A stretch of 64,000 nt of DNA, from NCBI GenBank assembly GCA_015501585.1, contig JADNRY010000059.1:1-64000 (forward strand). Direction: 5' to 3'. This DNA comes from Rhodocollybia butyracea (Eukaryota > Basidiomycota > Agaricomycetes > Agaricales > Omphalotaceae). The notes beneath the pieces are model-generated. The model saw only the letters and a list, made by a program, of their open reading frames with translations, did no database searches and had not been told where the DNA came from. Shown in pieces: positions 43,557-55,522 of this stretch; positions within the stretch are counted from its first letter, which is position 1, and the number at the start of each line of letters is the position of its first letter. A program made the position numbers and the translations under genes.

Positions 43557-45156
43557 ATGTTTATTCCAAGAGTTGATAGCACTTTTGAAGAGATACCTGT
43601 AATGTAAATTAACTCTCTATGTCTGCTTCCGACGCTGAACTAACTTGAACCGATTTCCAGCGATTTTACAGATTTATCAAGCTCAGATACTGCACGAAGA
43701 ATAGCTCTCGCAGAAAAAATTCGAGACGCCTGTGTGAATGGTGGGTATACAACGAAATCATCGGTGTTTTTCCGCTCAAACATCTTGATATAAAGTCGGC
43801 TTCTTTTATAGCAAGTTTTATTTTCTCCGGCTACCTAGTTGGAAATCAAATAATTCTATTCGCGCTTTGCAGTGATGAACCATGGTGTTCCAGAAGACGT
43901 TATAGCAAATGCAGTGGAAGCGGGGAAGAATTTTTTCTCGCTACCCACGTCATCTAAGACGGATGTGCGTTCTCTCCCTCCCTTATCTACCCTCCCCGAA
44001 TTTCCCGCGTTCTGAACGTCTCTGACATGTTTTAATGATAATCCTTCAGCTTGACATACACAAGTCGACCAATTTCAAGGGCTACACTGCACTACTCGGT
44101 GAGAATACCGATCCAACCGGCAGGGGAGACCTCCATGAAGGATTCGATATTGGATGGGAAGACGCGTCGGGAAGCACTAACCAGAATCCATCACGCGATG
44201 ACGGTGAAATGTCAGGAACCAATGTATGGCCTGACTTGCCTGGATTCAAAGAGCCAATACTTTCTTACTAGTAGGTTTTCAGCTGATGCTCCGATCCCGT
44301 TCTTAAATTACTTATTTGCAGTCATTCGGTGGTTGAACTCGGCCTAAAATTATTTCCATTGTTCGCACTAGCTTTGGATCTACCAGAGAATTTCTTCGAG
44401 AACAAGGTACTTTTCTTATTCTTCGATCAAAATCTGGCCTAATGGACTGAACAGACCACCAAACCGGCGGCCATCATGCGAATTCTTCACTACCCTCCTC
44501 AATCCCCAAGAGCGTTTGATCACGATGACAGCGTCATCGGAATCGGAGCCCATACTGAGTAAGTGTTTCCTGGACTAGCGTCAAGTTTGGGATGCCTGAC
44601 AATCGTTCCAGTTATGAAGTAAGTAACAAGCCGATAATTGTCTTCTCAAATCAACCTGCATCCATTTACTGTAGTGCTTCACGATCCTCTGGCAAGATAA
44701 TGTGTCCGCTTTACAAGTACAAAATACGGGGGGGAAATGGATCGATGCCGTTCCTATTCCTGGTACTTTCGTGTTGAATATTGGCGACCAGTTAGCAAGG
44801 TGGACTAGTAGGTTTTTTGCTCCATTGAGCCACTGGTCACTGACCGTTACTGACCTGGCTGGATTAATCTATCAGATGATATTTTTAAATCAACTGTTCA
44901 TCGAGCTATAAACAAATCTGGCCAGGAACGGTATTCAATGCCTCTCTTTTACGGGGTTGACTACAATGTACCTTTGGAGGTTCGGACTTGTGGCTTCTCA
45001 ATGCTGTTTTTCCGCTTTTTTTTAAATATTCTCATTTATCAGCCGATACCATCCTGTGTGTCCTCAGTGATGCCAGCAAAATACGAAGTAATAACTGCTG
45101 GGGAATACGTCAAACGGCGCCTGGAAGAAACATACGCCCACTCTGTTGAAAAATGA
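43557..45156 (+). CDS. 2-oxoglutarate/Fe(II) dioxygenase, isopenicillin N synthase-like
   Basis: Non-haem iron oxygenase that oxidises an unknown small molecule. Exon 1 MFIPRVDSTFEEIPVI joins DFTDLSSSDTARRIALAEKI and RDACVNGG, the usual DIOX_N start. Then come MNHGVPEDVIANAVEAG, FKGYTALLGENTDPTGRGD, the iron ligands in AHTDYECFTIL (H and D) and VHRAI (second H), and the 2OG-binding RYSMPLFYG (R-x-S). The junction between the second and third coding exons is uncertain: direct splicing omits the expected G-F-F-Y-like residues, and a small extra exon near 43822-43845 (KFYFL) may lie between. The exon encoding part of H-T-D-Y-E is 7 nt (44612-44618). It ends LEETYAHSVEK. Family members make or modify secondary metabolites; the substrate cannot be told. 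Confidence 0.87.
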
Positions 45157-46305
45157 TACATACGCCTTTCCGCAATGCGGATTTTGCGAATATCGTTTTG
45201 GCATGCCCCATCCCACCCCACTGGTGCATTCACTACTGATTGTCATCAGATACCGAAAATGTCATCAATGTGTTTTTCCTCATCCAGAGCGTTCAGAAGT
45301 CTTAGTTACACAGCTAGGGCGACGATTGCCTGAGTCTTTGATTCTGCTGCTTTGATACCTATAGCCCAATTAGCTTGGTCCAGGGCTTGACCAGAATGTG
45401 TGGGGACAGAGGGCTTGTAACCAATGGTGGCGTCGAACCGTTGTGCAAGTCAAACGTTTGCAATTTTGAAAAATCGAGCTATGAAGGACTCTAGATTAGA
45501 GTTGAGTTACCGGTCCGGGTGAGTGTGTATAGAGGATGGTGAATGTTTAGCCGGAATCGCAGAAGTCTCCGTACTCTTCGCTATACTTACATCCGTGCAA
45601 TGGTGCTCATTGTGCGCATAACTTGAGGATTAATATAAGTAAGGATCCCCGAGATCATTCAATACATGAATGATAAGTTGACAATGACTAGGCCTTAAGG
45701 AGTATCGCAACAAAATAATTCCGCTTGATTGTGGGCAGTGAGTTGCGGTGCACCGGTCCGGCGTATGTTTCTCTTGAAAGCCTCAGGTGAGGCATCCCAC
45801 CTACTCGAGCAGCTTTCTTCTGAGGGTCTCGCTCCACGATTTCAGATGAAGAGTTATAGGTTTCTCCCTTTCCAAGATGAATGTCATGAACACAAATGAA
45901 CAAGTCATGGACTATGTGCACAAGACCCAAATTTGAAATCACTGCGGCATGTCCCCGATCTGATCTTGCGGCCCAAATTCAAACTCAAGAACCATACCAA
46001 GAACCAAAAGCTCTGAAAGTTGTACTTCTTGGAATGTCCGTCGTTTCGCTTCTCAACTTTAAAAAATTAGTAATGGAAAGCCTCAGGGAGATCAGAGGAG
46101 CTGCACGTAAAAGGAGACGCCCGAGCCAACCGCGCTAACTTATCATTTATGTGCGTCAAAGATCGTGATTATAGATTCACAAAACTATTTCCCAATAAGG
46201 TGAAGGCTGACACCTATAACATAGGGTAATCAATGCTTTGGTTTATATATCCCTCTCTTGCGCGGCGACATCTGCTCTCACCCCATCTACCCTTCCGTTT
46301 CGCTA
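45157..46305. other. intergenic, no gene supported
   Basis: About 1.1 kb between the oxygenase and the dehydrogenase. An ATG-initiated frame at 45896-46138 encodes 80 residues with a basic end (AARKRRRPSQPR) but has no recognisable family. The last hundred bases form the dehydrogenase promoter, with TATATA near 46245. Confidence 0.5.
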
Positions 46306-47512
46306 ATGCTTGGACAACTCTCTAGTGATCACCAGTACAGTCCCCTCAAACTCTTCAATGTCGAGGGTTTAGTCTGCGTCGTTTCAGGAGGTGGAACTGG
46401 TAAGAAAACCATGTAGGTCCCGTCCGCGACTCATCAGTTGTCTGCTTAGGTATTGGGCTCATGATGGCTGCAGCACTTGAGAACAACGGTGCTATCGTAT
46501 ATATTGTCGGAAGGAGAGAGGATGTGCTCCTACGCGCTGCTCGGGAACACAGTGTGAGTATTCTGCTCCGTTCTTTTTGATACTGACTGACTTATTTTTT
46601 TAACCAGCGGTTCAACAATATTATCCCTTTGCAAGGTGATATCACCGACCGTGAATCTTTATTAGCTGTTGTACAAGCAGTGAAAGCCCGACATGGTTAC
46701 ATTGACCTTCTGGTGAACAACGCCGGCATTGCACGGAATCTTTACGTTCATCCGCTACCCGCCCCCGAAGATTCTTACGGGGTCCACAGTCCTCCTTCTC
46801 CCCCTGCTTCACCAAGCTGTGAGCCTTTACAGCCCTCGATCAAAGCATTCCAGTCTGCACTTTGGGATTCGGGAACTCCAGAAGGATTCGCAGACTCCTT
46901 TTCGACCAATGTAACGGCTCCCTATTATATGACTGTCGCATTCTTGGATTTGTTGCACCAGGGAAATTTGCGTAAACAAGAGAGTGCATTTCCAAGTTTC
47001 ATGTCATTTCCACCTTTCCATTCATCCCAAGTCATAACGGTCTCGTCGTCCGGGTCATTCAGAGTCGACCCTAAAATTGTCTCCATGTCGTATACGTTAT
47101 CTAAAGTCGCCAGTACACACCTTGGTAAATGCTTGGCTAATCTACTCGCACCTTGGGGTATTCGAAGTAACGTTTTGGCTCCAGGAGTTTGGCCGAGTGG
47201 TACGTCTTTCTGTTGAACCAATCCGTATTTCTCAACCCAGTTTTCTTCCAGAAATGACAAATAGCAGTATAACGCCAAATTCTAAGCTCGATCCTCGCAC
47301 TATGGCCATGAGCGTACCCTTAAAACGAGCAGGGACGGAGGAGGTCAGTCAGGGGTTTTCTTACTCTCCTGTGCAAGAAATTAACTTCTACCCATGCGTA
47401 GGAAATGGCTGGAACCATCCTTTTTTTAGCGAGCAAGGCTGGTGCGTATGTAAATGGTGCGGTCTGGCTCATAGACGGAGGCCGGGTGGGATCCGTTGCG
47501 AGTAGCTATTAG
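46306..47512 (+). CDS. short-chain dehydrogenase/reductase
   Basis: Classical SDR, NAD(P)-dependent oxidoreductase. MLGQLSSDHQYSPLKLFNVEG leads to VVSGGGTGIGLMMAAALE (cofactor motif T-G-x-G-x-G variant), GDITDRESL, LLVNNAGIARN, the serine in ITVSSSGSFR, the catalytic Y-x3-K in SYTLSKVASTHLGKCLA, LAPWGIRSNVLAPGVWPS, then EMTNSS and a C-terminus VWLIDGGRVGSVASSY. Five introns are inferred. Between the Asn of NNAG and the catalytic Ser there is an insert of about 30 residues rich in Pro and Ser (PPSPPASPSCEPLQPS), seen in some fungal members of this group as a variable loop. The enzyme resembles fungal RhlG/gluconate-dehydrogenase-like SDRs; the substrate is unknown. Confidence 0.9.
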
Positions 47513-49072
47513 ACCTAAACCTGAACACTTTGGAACTCATTCTGTAGCATAGAACATCCTATTTCGCCCGGTGCTTACCATTGTATAATATTGTACTAAT
47601 TTTTTTTATCTATTTATATAATATGTTAATGGATGGTATCTGTTCAATCTTCGCTTGTATTGGGCGCTGAGTACCGAGTCGAACGTTGAACGCTGATCCT
47701 TTGAGTCCGCCACAACTTGCATAGCATCGAAACTTGATACGTTCCGTTCGGGTCTTCTCAGCGCTGTACTAACTTTTCCCCTAATAATTGAGCGTATCCA
47801 AGCTCTGAGAATTTTCTTTTGTTGCGGGTTGTGGGGATAGTTAACTCCAACGCCTACACAGAGACCATTTCGGAAAAAAACTCGTTTAGAAAGCCTTTCT
47901 CAATCCTAAAAAAAGATATCATATGTGAAGGATCCTATGCTCAGTCGCTACATCCATGTCTATGTGAAGTCTAAACAGGACTGGTTTAAATATCGTCCAT
48001 CCTTGCATTGAGTATGGGATGACCCATCAGCACAATGACCCATCAGCTTTTGAAAAGCATACCCTGACCTTGTTCTGGCCTTACTATAACGTTATATAAA
48101 GTCAAAAGCCACGTACACCAAGTTCTAGATAAGTTGGCTGTTGTAGCATTTATAAGATTAAATTTTGGTTTCCCCTCTGCTTAACTTGTGCCTAACTCTA
48201 GTTGCCTAGTAGCCTGATCTCGTCCGAGGCGTGAGGAGCATTCAAAAGTCAAAAAACTGTGGATTGAAGTATGCATTGCTTCACCGTACGTAGTAACTAG
48301 GAACGCTTAGGAACGCTTTACGAGCAAACTCCAGGACTCCAAAGCAGAAACTTATTTCACGACTTGAGAAGTCTTTTTAGTTTGCAAAAAATCGATAAAC
48401 TTGCAGATCCGGAACCCCCCTGAATTCCTATACATAGTAGCAGACACTGGAATGAGCTGAAATGAGCTGGGCTACCTATGGATCGCATGTTTTACCGATG
48501 GGAGAAATAATCTTGACTCTGAGCGGAAAAAGGGGGCGTATTTCTCTGAGCAGAGTGATGATTCCGAGTCGGGCGCGAGTGTAATGGTATACTGGAACCT
48601 CAGCAGCCGACAGTTGAATATGACAAAACTGTCACCGCTTGAAGTAACTGGGACTCGGATAATTGAACAGCCCATTGAAGCCTATTAGTATAAGCCTCGC
48701 TATGATTGCCAGAGGTAACTTGTCGTTACTCAACTTCCCATGGAACTACCATATCTGTAACTCCACAGCTAAAAGCAATTTTACATATTACGTCTCAGAC
48801 TCAGCAATAAACTTGTAAGCTCTATAAGTTTAGCATCAGAATGCAACAATATATGTACGGCAGTACGAGTTGGCGCAATGATACATGCCCGCAAATATAG
48901 CGCTGAAAGAAAGACTTACCAAGTAGTGTGGCGTGGAAAGGCGGCAACTTATTCCCGGCTATTCCCGATTACTTTTCTGTCGTCAACCAAAACATCTAAA
49001 ACATAATTCTGCACAACGCAATACTTTTATCTGGGATATCCCAGTTAAATTAACTCTAGTAACTGCTTGTCC
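47513..49072. other. intergenic, no gene supported
   Basis: About 1.5 kb without a supported gene. Short direct repeats occur: ATGACCCATCAGC twice near 48008-48045 and TAGGAACGCT twice near 48298-48320. The last part is the Fzo1 promoter. Confidence 0.55.
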
Positions 49073-51654
49073 ATGGCTCAATCATATTTTCCGTCCCGGG
49101 TGACTTCACCCACCAAAGAGCTTGCCAACTTTAGCAGCTTTTCTGGAGATAGGCAGCTCAAAGTCGAAGACGTCCAGGAGGCGTATATCGAACAGAAGGA
49201 TAGGTACGTGCCAAAGGAAACCTTTTCTGTGCGCTCTAGCTATAGCTTGTTTCCAGACTTGTAAACGCCATTGATGCAACCAAGTCCATCTTAAACGACA
49301 TCCGAACTTTCAACAAAGACGAGTGGATTATTCGGTACCCTCAGTACAAGGAAGCTGTTGAAGCAGTTTCTCCTTCCAGCGTGCCTCGACGCAAAGCTCT
49401 ACGTCGTTCTTTGTCTTTCGCGGACGACCCTTCGTCAGAAACCCAGGTCGTCGTCAGGAAGAAGATGCAGAGGTCAGTAACGGTCTCACGGATTTCAGAG
49501 AATGTGGAGGAAGAGGAAGCTGATGAGGAAGCTTCTTCTGACTTCAACGTCCTCCGTCTCGACCTTAAACTAGGTCCAAACGCGAGCGTTACTTCTCTGG
49601 TATCTCAGCTCGAAAAGTCGTCCATTGCAAATCTTTTGGACGAACGCATTGGGGCATCACTTAACCACATCGACAAACTTCGTCTTCGGGTTGAAGATAC
49701 CTCGTCCAAGGTTCTTGTCACCGGTGACTTGAATGCCGGTAAATCGACCTTTGTAAACGCTCTGCTCCGTCGGGAGGTTATGCCCGTTGACCAGCAGCCT
49801 TGTACCACCGCATTCTGCGAGGTGCATGATGCGACCGAGAACAACGGTGTCGAGGAAGTGCATATCATTTCACAGGGCATCAACTATGACCTCAACGACG
49901 AATCAACGTTTGTCCGAGCTCCCCTTTCAGAACTTGAGGGGATCGTTAGTGACAACGAAGACAATGAACGCATACTCAAACTTTATCTCGCCGACACTCG
50001 CACACCCTCCGAATCCCTTCTTAATAATGGGGTTGTCGACATCTCACTTATCGATGCACCGGGTCTTAATCGGGATAGCTTGAAGACCACTGCTCTTTTT
50101 GCTCGTCAAGAAGAGATCGACGTTGTTGTCTTCGTTGTCTCAGCAGAGAATCACTTTACTCTGTCTGCCCGCGAGTTCCTCACCAACGCCAGTAAAGAGA
50201 AAGCATATCTGTTCATTGTTGTCAACAAGTTTGAGCAGATCAAGAACAAAGACAAGTGCCGGCGACTCGTTCTCGAACAAATCAAGCAGCTCAGTCCCCG
50301 TACATACGAGAACGCTGATGATTTGGTGCACTTCGTCGATTCTGCTGCCGCACTCCAACCATACACTGCCAGCCCCACTTTTGACGACCTTGAGTCTTCA
50401 TTACGATCATTCGTTCTCGTCAAGCGATCTAAATCCAAGCTTCACCCCGTCTCTACATATCTCAATAATCTCCTTGGAGATATTGAGCTGCTGGCTGGTG
50501 CGAACGCTATTGTCGCTAATGCTGAGCTTGAGCAAGCAAAGGAAAGTTTAGCACAAGTCAAGCCGGTATTGGAAAAGATGAAAAAGGGATGTGAATTTTT
50601 GGACGAGGGACTCGAGATGGTGGAGGAAGAAGGTGCTAATGGTGCCTCATCCAAGGCTAAAGTTATGTTGGACCAGGCTCTTGAACGTGTCGGACAGGGC
50701 AAGCTCGGTGTGGACAGCGTCGTTTCTATGCCATCCTATCCAGGTATTCTTGGTGTTTGGGATTACGCTCGTGATGTTCGCAGGGCACTTGTTGCGAGTC
50801 TTGATGCCGCTGTCAAGCTTGCGGAAGACGAAGCTCGGATCGTCACCAGTACGGGGGTCGACAAGATCAAACATCTTGCCGAAGACCATCTTCCCGCTGG
50901 CGTTGAGCGAAACAAAAGGATTTTCATGCCCGAGGCCATGTTTAGCACCGTCAGGAAGACCCCCAAGGGCACTAAGAGGCGCTCTTTGAGCGTCGTTGTC
51001 GGTGGTGTGCATGGCCTTGGCCTTGGTCTTGGTCAACGCCCTGATATGCTAGAAACCACCTTCCTTGATCTTTTTGACTTCCATCATCAGTTTTGGGCTC
51101 ACTTCGGTGATGGTCAGCTTGAAAAATCTGGCAAGGAAGATGACGAACCTGGAGCGCCTACCGCCCTCGGTCTCGCCAGCGTGGGCGTTGGTGCTTTGAC
51201 TATGGTCGGCGGACAAGCTATCGGTGCCAAAGGCCTCATAGAAGGTATTATCCGCGTCACTGATCTCTTTGGGAACGAAACTGTTAAAAAGTGGGCAGCG
51301 CCTGTTTTGGGTGCTGTCACCATCGGTATGACGGCTTATCTGATTCTTGAACTCCCCAATTCTATTCCCAAAACGGTCGGACGACGTGTGAGGGCATCTG
51401 TCCTTCGTGAGGAGGAGGTTTCGTTTGTCGACGCTCACGCACTGAGGATCAGCAGGGAGACGCGGAAGGTTTTGCGTTTGGCTTCATGGGATCTTAGAGC
51501 AAGGTTCAATGGCGCCTTGGAAGCACGCACACAAGAGGTCAAGGCTAAGGAGGCAATGGCGAAAAAGGCTACTCGGGCAATGGAATGGTTTGGAGAAGTT
51601 GGTAGCAAGAGCGAAGAGGTCCGAGTCAAGGGTCGTCTCAGCGTCGACGCATAA
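49073..51654 (+). CDS. FZO1: mitofusin, Fzo1-like outer-membrane fusion GTPase
   Basis: Dynamin-type GTPase of the mitochondrial outer membrane that tethers and fuses mitochondria. It is about 842 residues with one 53-nt intron (49204-49256). The start MAQSYFPSRV is the first true ATG; the frame is open a little earlier only through a TTG. A Ser/Arg-rich and acidic N-terminal region precedes the G domain. G1 is GDLNAGKST (residues about 200-208), G2 lies in PCTTAF, G3 is DAPGL and G4 is NKFE (about 367). A heptad-repeat region follows (ANAELEQAKESLAQVKPVLE). Two membrane segments lie near residues 680-700 (LASVGVGALTMVGG) and 725-745 (VLGAVTIGMTAYLILELP), with a short loop between, then a C-terminal helix. 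Length and order fit fungal Fzo1. The gene appears intact. Confidence 0.95.
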
Positions 51655-52783
51655 AAGGTTCCATCGTCTTTTCTCAAAACCTATACTTCGGCAGGTCGTA
51701 TACTTATGGTTTTTTTTTACGCAATTTCTACAGATTTCTTTGAATTAGTTAGACTTTTCTACATCTATTAGGTGTCTATATCCTTAGTGAGACCCTCTCT
51801 CTGGGGCCCTGCTTTGTCCACCCTCGTTATTTTAAAGCTCCGTATTGATTTTTCTTCATGACGCTCTCTTATGCATCACTAGCGCTATACGACCTGTAAT
51901 GTTCTGTAATAATGTAACTCGCACAACTACATACATGTTTACGTCCTGTACCACATGTACAGATCCCACTTAGGATCCCACTTGGTATGGGGGTGTGGTA
52001 TCCCCTTAATCCCAGGATGAGGGATCACTGTGGTAGCTCTTGTTTTTTACAACGGATATATGTCCTAGGAGCAAGGCGATGACCAGACTGAGCAAAGTAA
52101 GAGAGGTAGAGTTGTTCCTTTCTTCTTTCCTGTTACGCGTTTTCTGCCACGAATGAACAGTTTCATCAACGTTTACTAGTGCCTGCTGATCAAATCTGGT
52201 TTTGGAGGTTGTTGCAGACGGTAGATTTAATGAACCCGTTACCGTCCTTATCAAGTATCATAATAAGCCTGAGCCTTGTATCGCTTAGTACAATAGAGTT
52301 AGTAAGCAAGAGATCAGAGATAAGTAGGGAGACAGGAAATTATTTACTCGCTACCATACGCTATCGCGCAAATGCGAATAAATATGAATCTATATGATTA
52401 TAAAATTAAAATAAAAGGAAATTATTGATATCTCCAAAACGCCCCTTGCTAAGATCCTTACTAGAGTAGATCCTTGAGAACCATTTTCGACAAAACCTTG
52501 GGCTATGTGGCTTTTGGCCCAGCTGATGTATATTGGATGGATAGGAGCACTGGTTAGTTGCCCAACCTCCCGCATGAGAACTTTAATTTTTTCCTGGCAG
52601 TCTCTTCATTTGTGAGGTGATGTCTGTTTCATTTCGAGACCAGTATAATAAATTAAGTGTATAAATAACTAAGTCAGACGCTTTGCTACGATTCCAGTTT
52701 TTGCTGTACTATTACTGAGACTGGTTTTTATTCTCAGCTTGTGCTGACCCATACTCTCGTTGAGAAGATCAGCCAATAGTAGG
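51655..52783. other. convergent intergenic, no gene supported
   Basis: 3' regions of Fzo1 and the DUF6534-type gene. GGATCCCACTT-like short repeats occur near 51962-51982. Minus-strand frames at 52006-52884 are short and lack family features. Confidence 0.55.
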
Positions 52784-54908
52784 CTAGTTATCGGTCTCCA
52801 GTTCAGGGATGGGTAATCCAAAGTCATGTTCATCCAAGTGGATCCTTGATGAGAAATTGATATCTGCATGACGGAGCGGCGCACGAATGCTGCTGGCCCT
52901 CGAGGAGGAGCTGGTAATATGATTTCGGGAATGTAGATTTCGCCTCGTGCTCCGCAAGGGTAAGGAAGTTAACGAGTCCACATTTTCCAGTGTTTGAGCG
53001 AGACTGTTGTTTTGGAAGGTACTAACGGAACCGCCCTCAGTCTCCCGACGGGTATTTAATCTGTGGTCAAATTCATTGACTAAGTTTTTTGAAGATAATT
53101 CAAATTGACTTACGCTGCGAGCAAAGAAATACCGTATACTGTTGGAGTTGTTAGGAAATGGTGCAACATACAGTAATATACTTACACTTTGTCAGAACAA
53201 AATAGATAGCGATGAATATGAAGTTGGCAGGCATAAAATGGTACTAGGAAGCTGCTAAGTTTGATACGATATAGTTTTGACGGTAAGAACCTACGCAAAT
53301 GATTGTAGCGATTCCGAATGCGCTACGCCAGTAGTCAATACTATGACAATAAATCAAATAAGGGTATAAAGGTTCACCTCGTTATGAAGCCAGTGCTAAG
53401 CGCATAGATGCTCAACGTGGTAATTATGTTGTGTACGATAATATGTCTCCATAACTTGTTAAGCCTCGAAGACTTGCCATTGATTATCCGCAAATGCTCA
53501 CTTGTTTTCTCGAATTCGAAGTCTATGCAGATAAAAACACAAAGACGCGGCCAGTAACCAGTCCGTAAGTGCGCCGCAGCCCAGCGCAAAGCTTGCCAGA
53601 GACTGTAAGGAAAGTTGAGTACACTTCGCAAGTTGACAATACCACGGACGATATTTACTTTGAGATTGGGTAAAGCCTCAAGTCGGTCAAACTGGAAGCT
53701 AAAAAAAGATAATCATGTATCTCTGCCAGATGGAGGCGAAATTGTGTGAAGTGTATACCTACCTCTTGAAGGTGTACGCTAGTAATTCCCCCCTTCAGCA
53801 TCGATATATAATATACGCAGATGGACCTCATTACCAATTGAAAGCGCTACAACAAGTTGATAATATTAGGTTTATCAATGTTGAGGGAGACTAGGTGCGA
53901 CTCACCCAGTTCCGTGAAATTCAGGACCACCTATAGCACTGAAATTCTCTTGACTGGTTATATAATGGTGTACTAGAATGTACGAACCAGAATACCAGAA
54001 ACAATGATATCCTGACTGACTGCATAGTATCAATATGAGGAACATACTCATTTATAGCTTCACGTACATCTCCAAACACGAACAGCGAAACACCTACTCA
54101 TCGAGGTCGGTGATTCATTAGAGACTTCTGCCTGTGACACTTACATTTTTACGATAAACCCAGTAATCGACTGGAAGACATATGAGCTGACTCTGATCAT
54201 TGTTCAATTGCTGTTACCACGTACCCCAACTGTTTGCTGAACCTTTCGGATCGGTGTTCGCTCAAGTCAACAACATGAGACTTGGGAAACAATGTGCTCA
54301 CAATTATTGACCTGGAGACGATCGCTCAACGAGCTGGAATAAATGTATTCAATTTGCACTCACCATATCACAGTTTCGCTGGGGCCTGCGATCGAATAAT
54401 GAGAATCAGAGCTAATGCATATATGCTACGGAATTTCCGCTTACTCAATACAGTAGGTCTGGCGAAGTTGCTAGATATGCGGTAAAGTTTGTTAGCAGAC
54501 GACTCGACTTTATCGGAGTCGCCAGAGTCTGACCTGATATTATAATAGAAGAGTGCATGTGAGATGAGACCTTGATGACCGAGTTCGAGCAATCTAGAAA
54601 GGTGGAGATTGACGATGCATACGACATCATATGACCAGCACTTTGAGAGGCTCACAGTATCATTGCAACCTAAGGAGAACAGTTCGTAGTTGTCCAGTAA
54701 GTCTGAGAAATACTCACCAGAACTTTGTTAATGAGCTTATCCTTCGGGTATCTCGACAGATATTGAATGATTTGAGAAATGAAGATACCAAGGAGACTCA
54801 AAGACGAGTTAGACAAAAACAATGAGGGTATGACGTTACTCACAGGCATGATACCGCGAATCCAATAAAGGCAGCACCCAGGGTCAGGAATACTGCAGGT
54901 TCCGACAT
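52784..54908 (-). CDS. DUF6534-type seven-span membrane protein
   Basis: Agaricomycete membrane protein of the DUF6534 type; function unknown. The start MSEPAVFLTLGAAFIGFAV joins LLGIFISQIIQYLSRYPKDK, then LLELGHQGLISHALFYYNI, a typical order for the family. Later come WRHIIVHNIITTLSIYALST, PANFIFIAIYFVLTKLYGI and SLLAALNTRRETEGGS, whose L-N-x-R motif marks the end of the last span, followed by a Ser-rich cytosolic tail ending IPELETDN at 52784. Those exons join in frame with GT-AG introns. The middle part (about 54480-53660) is less certain: WVYRKN and nearby pieces are visible, but I could not place every exon, so one or two may be damaged. Long Ser/Arg tail and spans suggest a plasma-membrane or organelle location. 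Confidence 0.65.
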
Positions 54909-55522
54909 TGGGAGCGTCAGTGAGTGAGGGAAAATTAGAGAGATTAGTAGAGCAGTTGTTTTATTTCATTGTGATGAAGCTTTCCGGGTCAGACCATCGA
55001 ATTCGAAGCGTTGTCTAGTCAATTCGAGTGTAAAAGATTGATCAATCATGTTTTTTCTGAATCTGAGTCAATAAAAGCTATGTATATGTAGAAGGAAGGT
55101 GAAAGGCCGCCGTGATTACGCTCCATCATGGGCGTTGAAGAAACTGAGCTTAGACCGCGTACGTTGTTGATCGGAATAAGTAGTCCGGCATCGAGCTCAA
55201 GCCTCAGTACTCAGTTCAATGCCCCAGGTCATATGATCATCATACACTGTCCACAGCAAGAGGTTTTAGAGTCTCCTTTTGAGAGACAACGTGCTTACGC
55301 CGGACCGGTGTACTAGGTCAAAGCTCCTGTGGCATGATAATAATTTACATTCAAAATGGATTTGAAAAATGCGGTCAGCAGACAATGGATTGTTCGTCGT
55401 GAAATCCTTCTCCATGTGCTCTGCTGGTGAACTCACCTGAACTCATGCACTTAGAACACTCAGCCAGACTGCTGCAAGGTACTGGTATAAATTGGTGAAG
55501 CCCGAACGAAGCTAATTATTCG
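54909..55522. other. divergent promoter region, DUF6534-type gene and GH76
   Basis: Promoter space for two divergent genes. A 62-residue frame at 55128-55316 is not convincing. A TATAAAT-like element at about 55485-55491 sits roughly 35 bases before the GH76 ATG. Confidence 0.55.

Noticed and set aside
43373..43783. Minus-strand frames that look like a small gene or a 5' extension of Aurora kinase
   Set aside because: The region is antisense to the N-terminal exons of the 2OG oxygenase, whose residues DFTDLSSSD and EKIRDACVNGG fit the family start; the antisense frames match nothing.
49067..49072. Earlier start for Fzo1 at 49067
   Set aside because: The codon there is TTG; the first ATG is at 49073.
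49341..51677. Many long minus-strand frames opposite Fzo1
   Set aside because: They are shadows of a long GC-richer coding exon with strong GTPase motifs on the plus strand.
45740..55320. Shared 15-mer TACGCCGGACCGGTG at about 45750-45765 (minus) and 55295-55310 (plus) with weak flanking similarity
   Set aside because: A 15-base match is expected by chance in a 64-kb window compared with itself on both strands, and the flanks need gaps to align.
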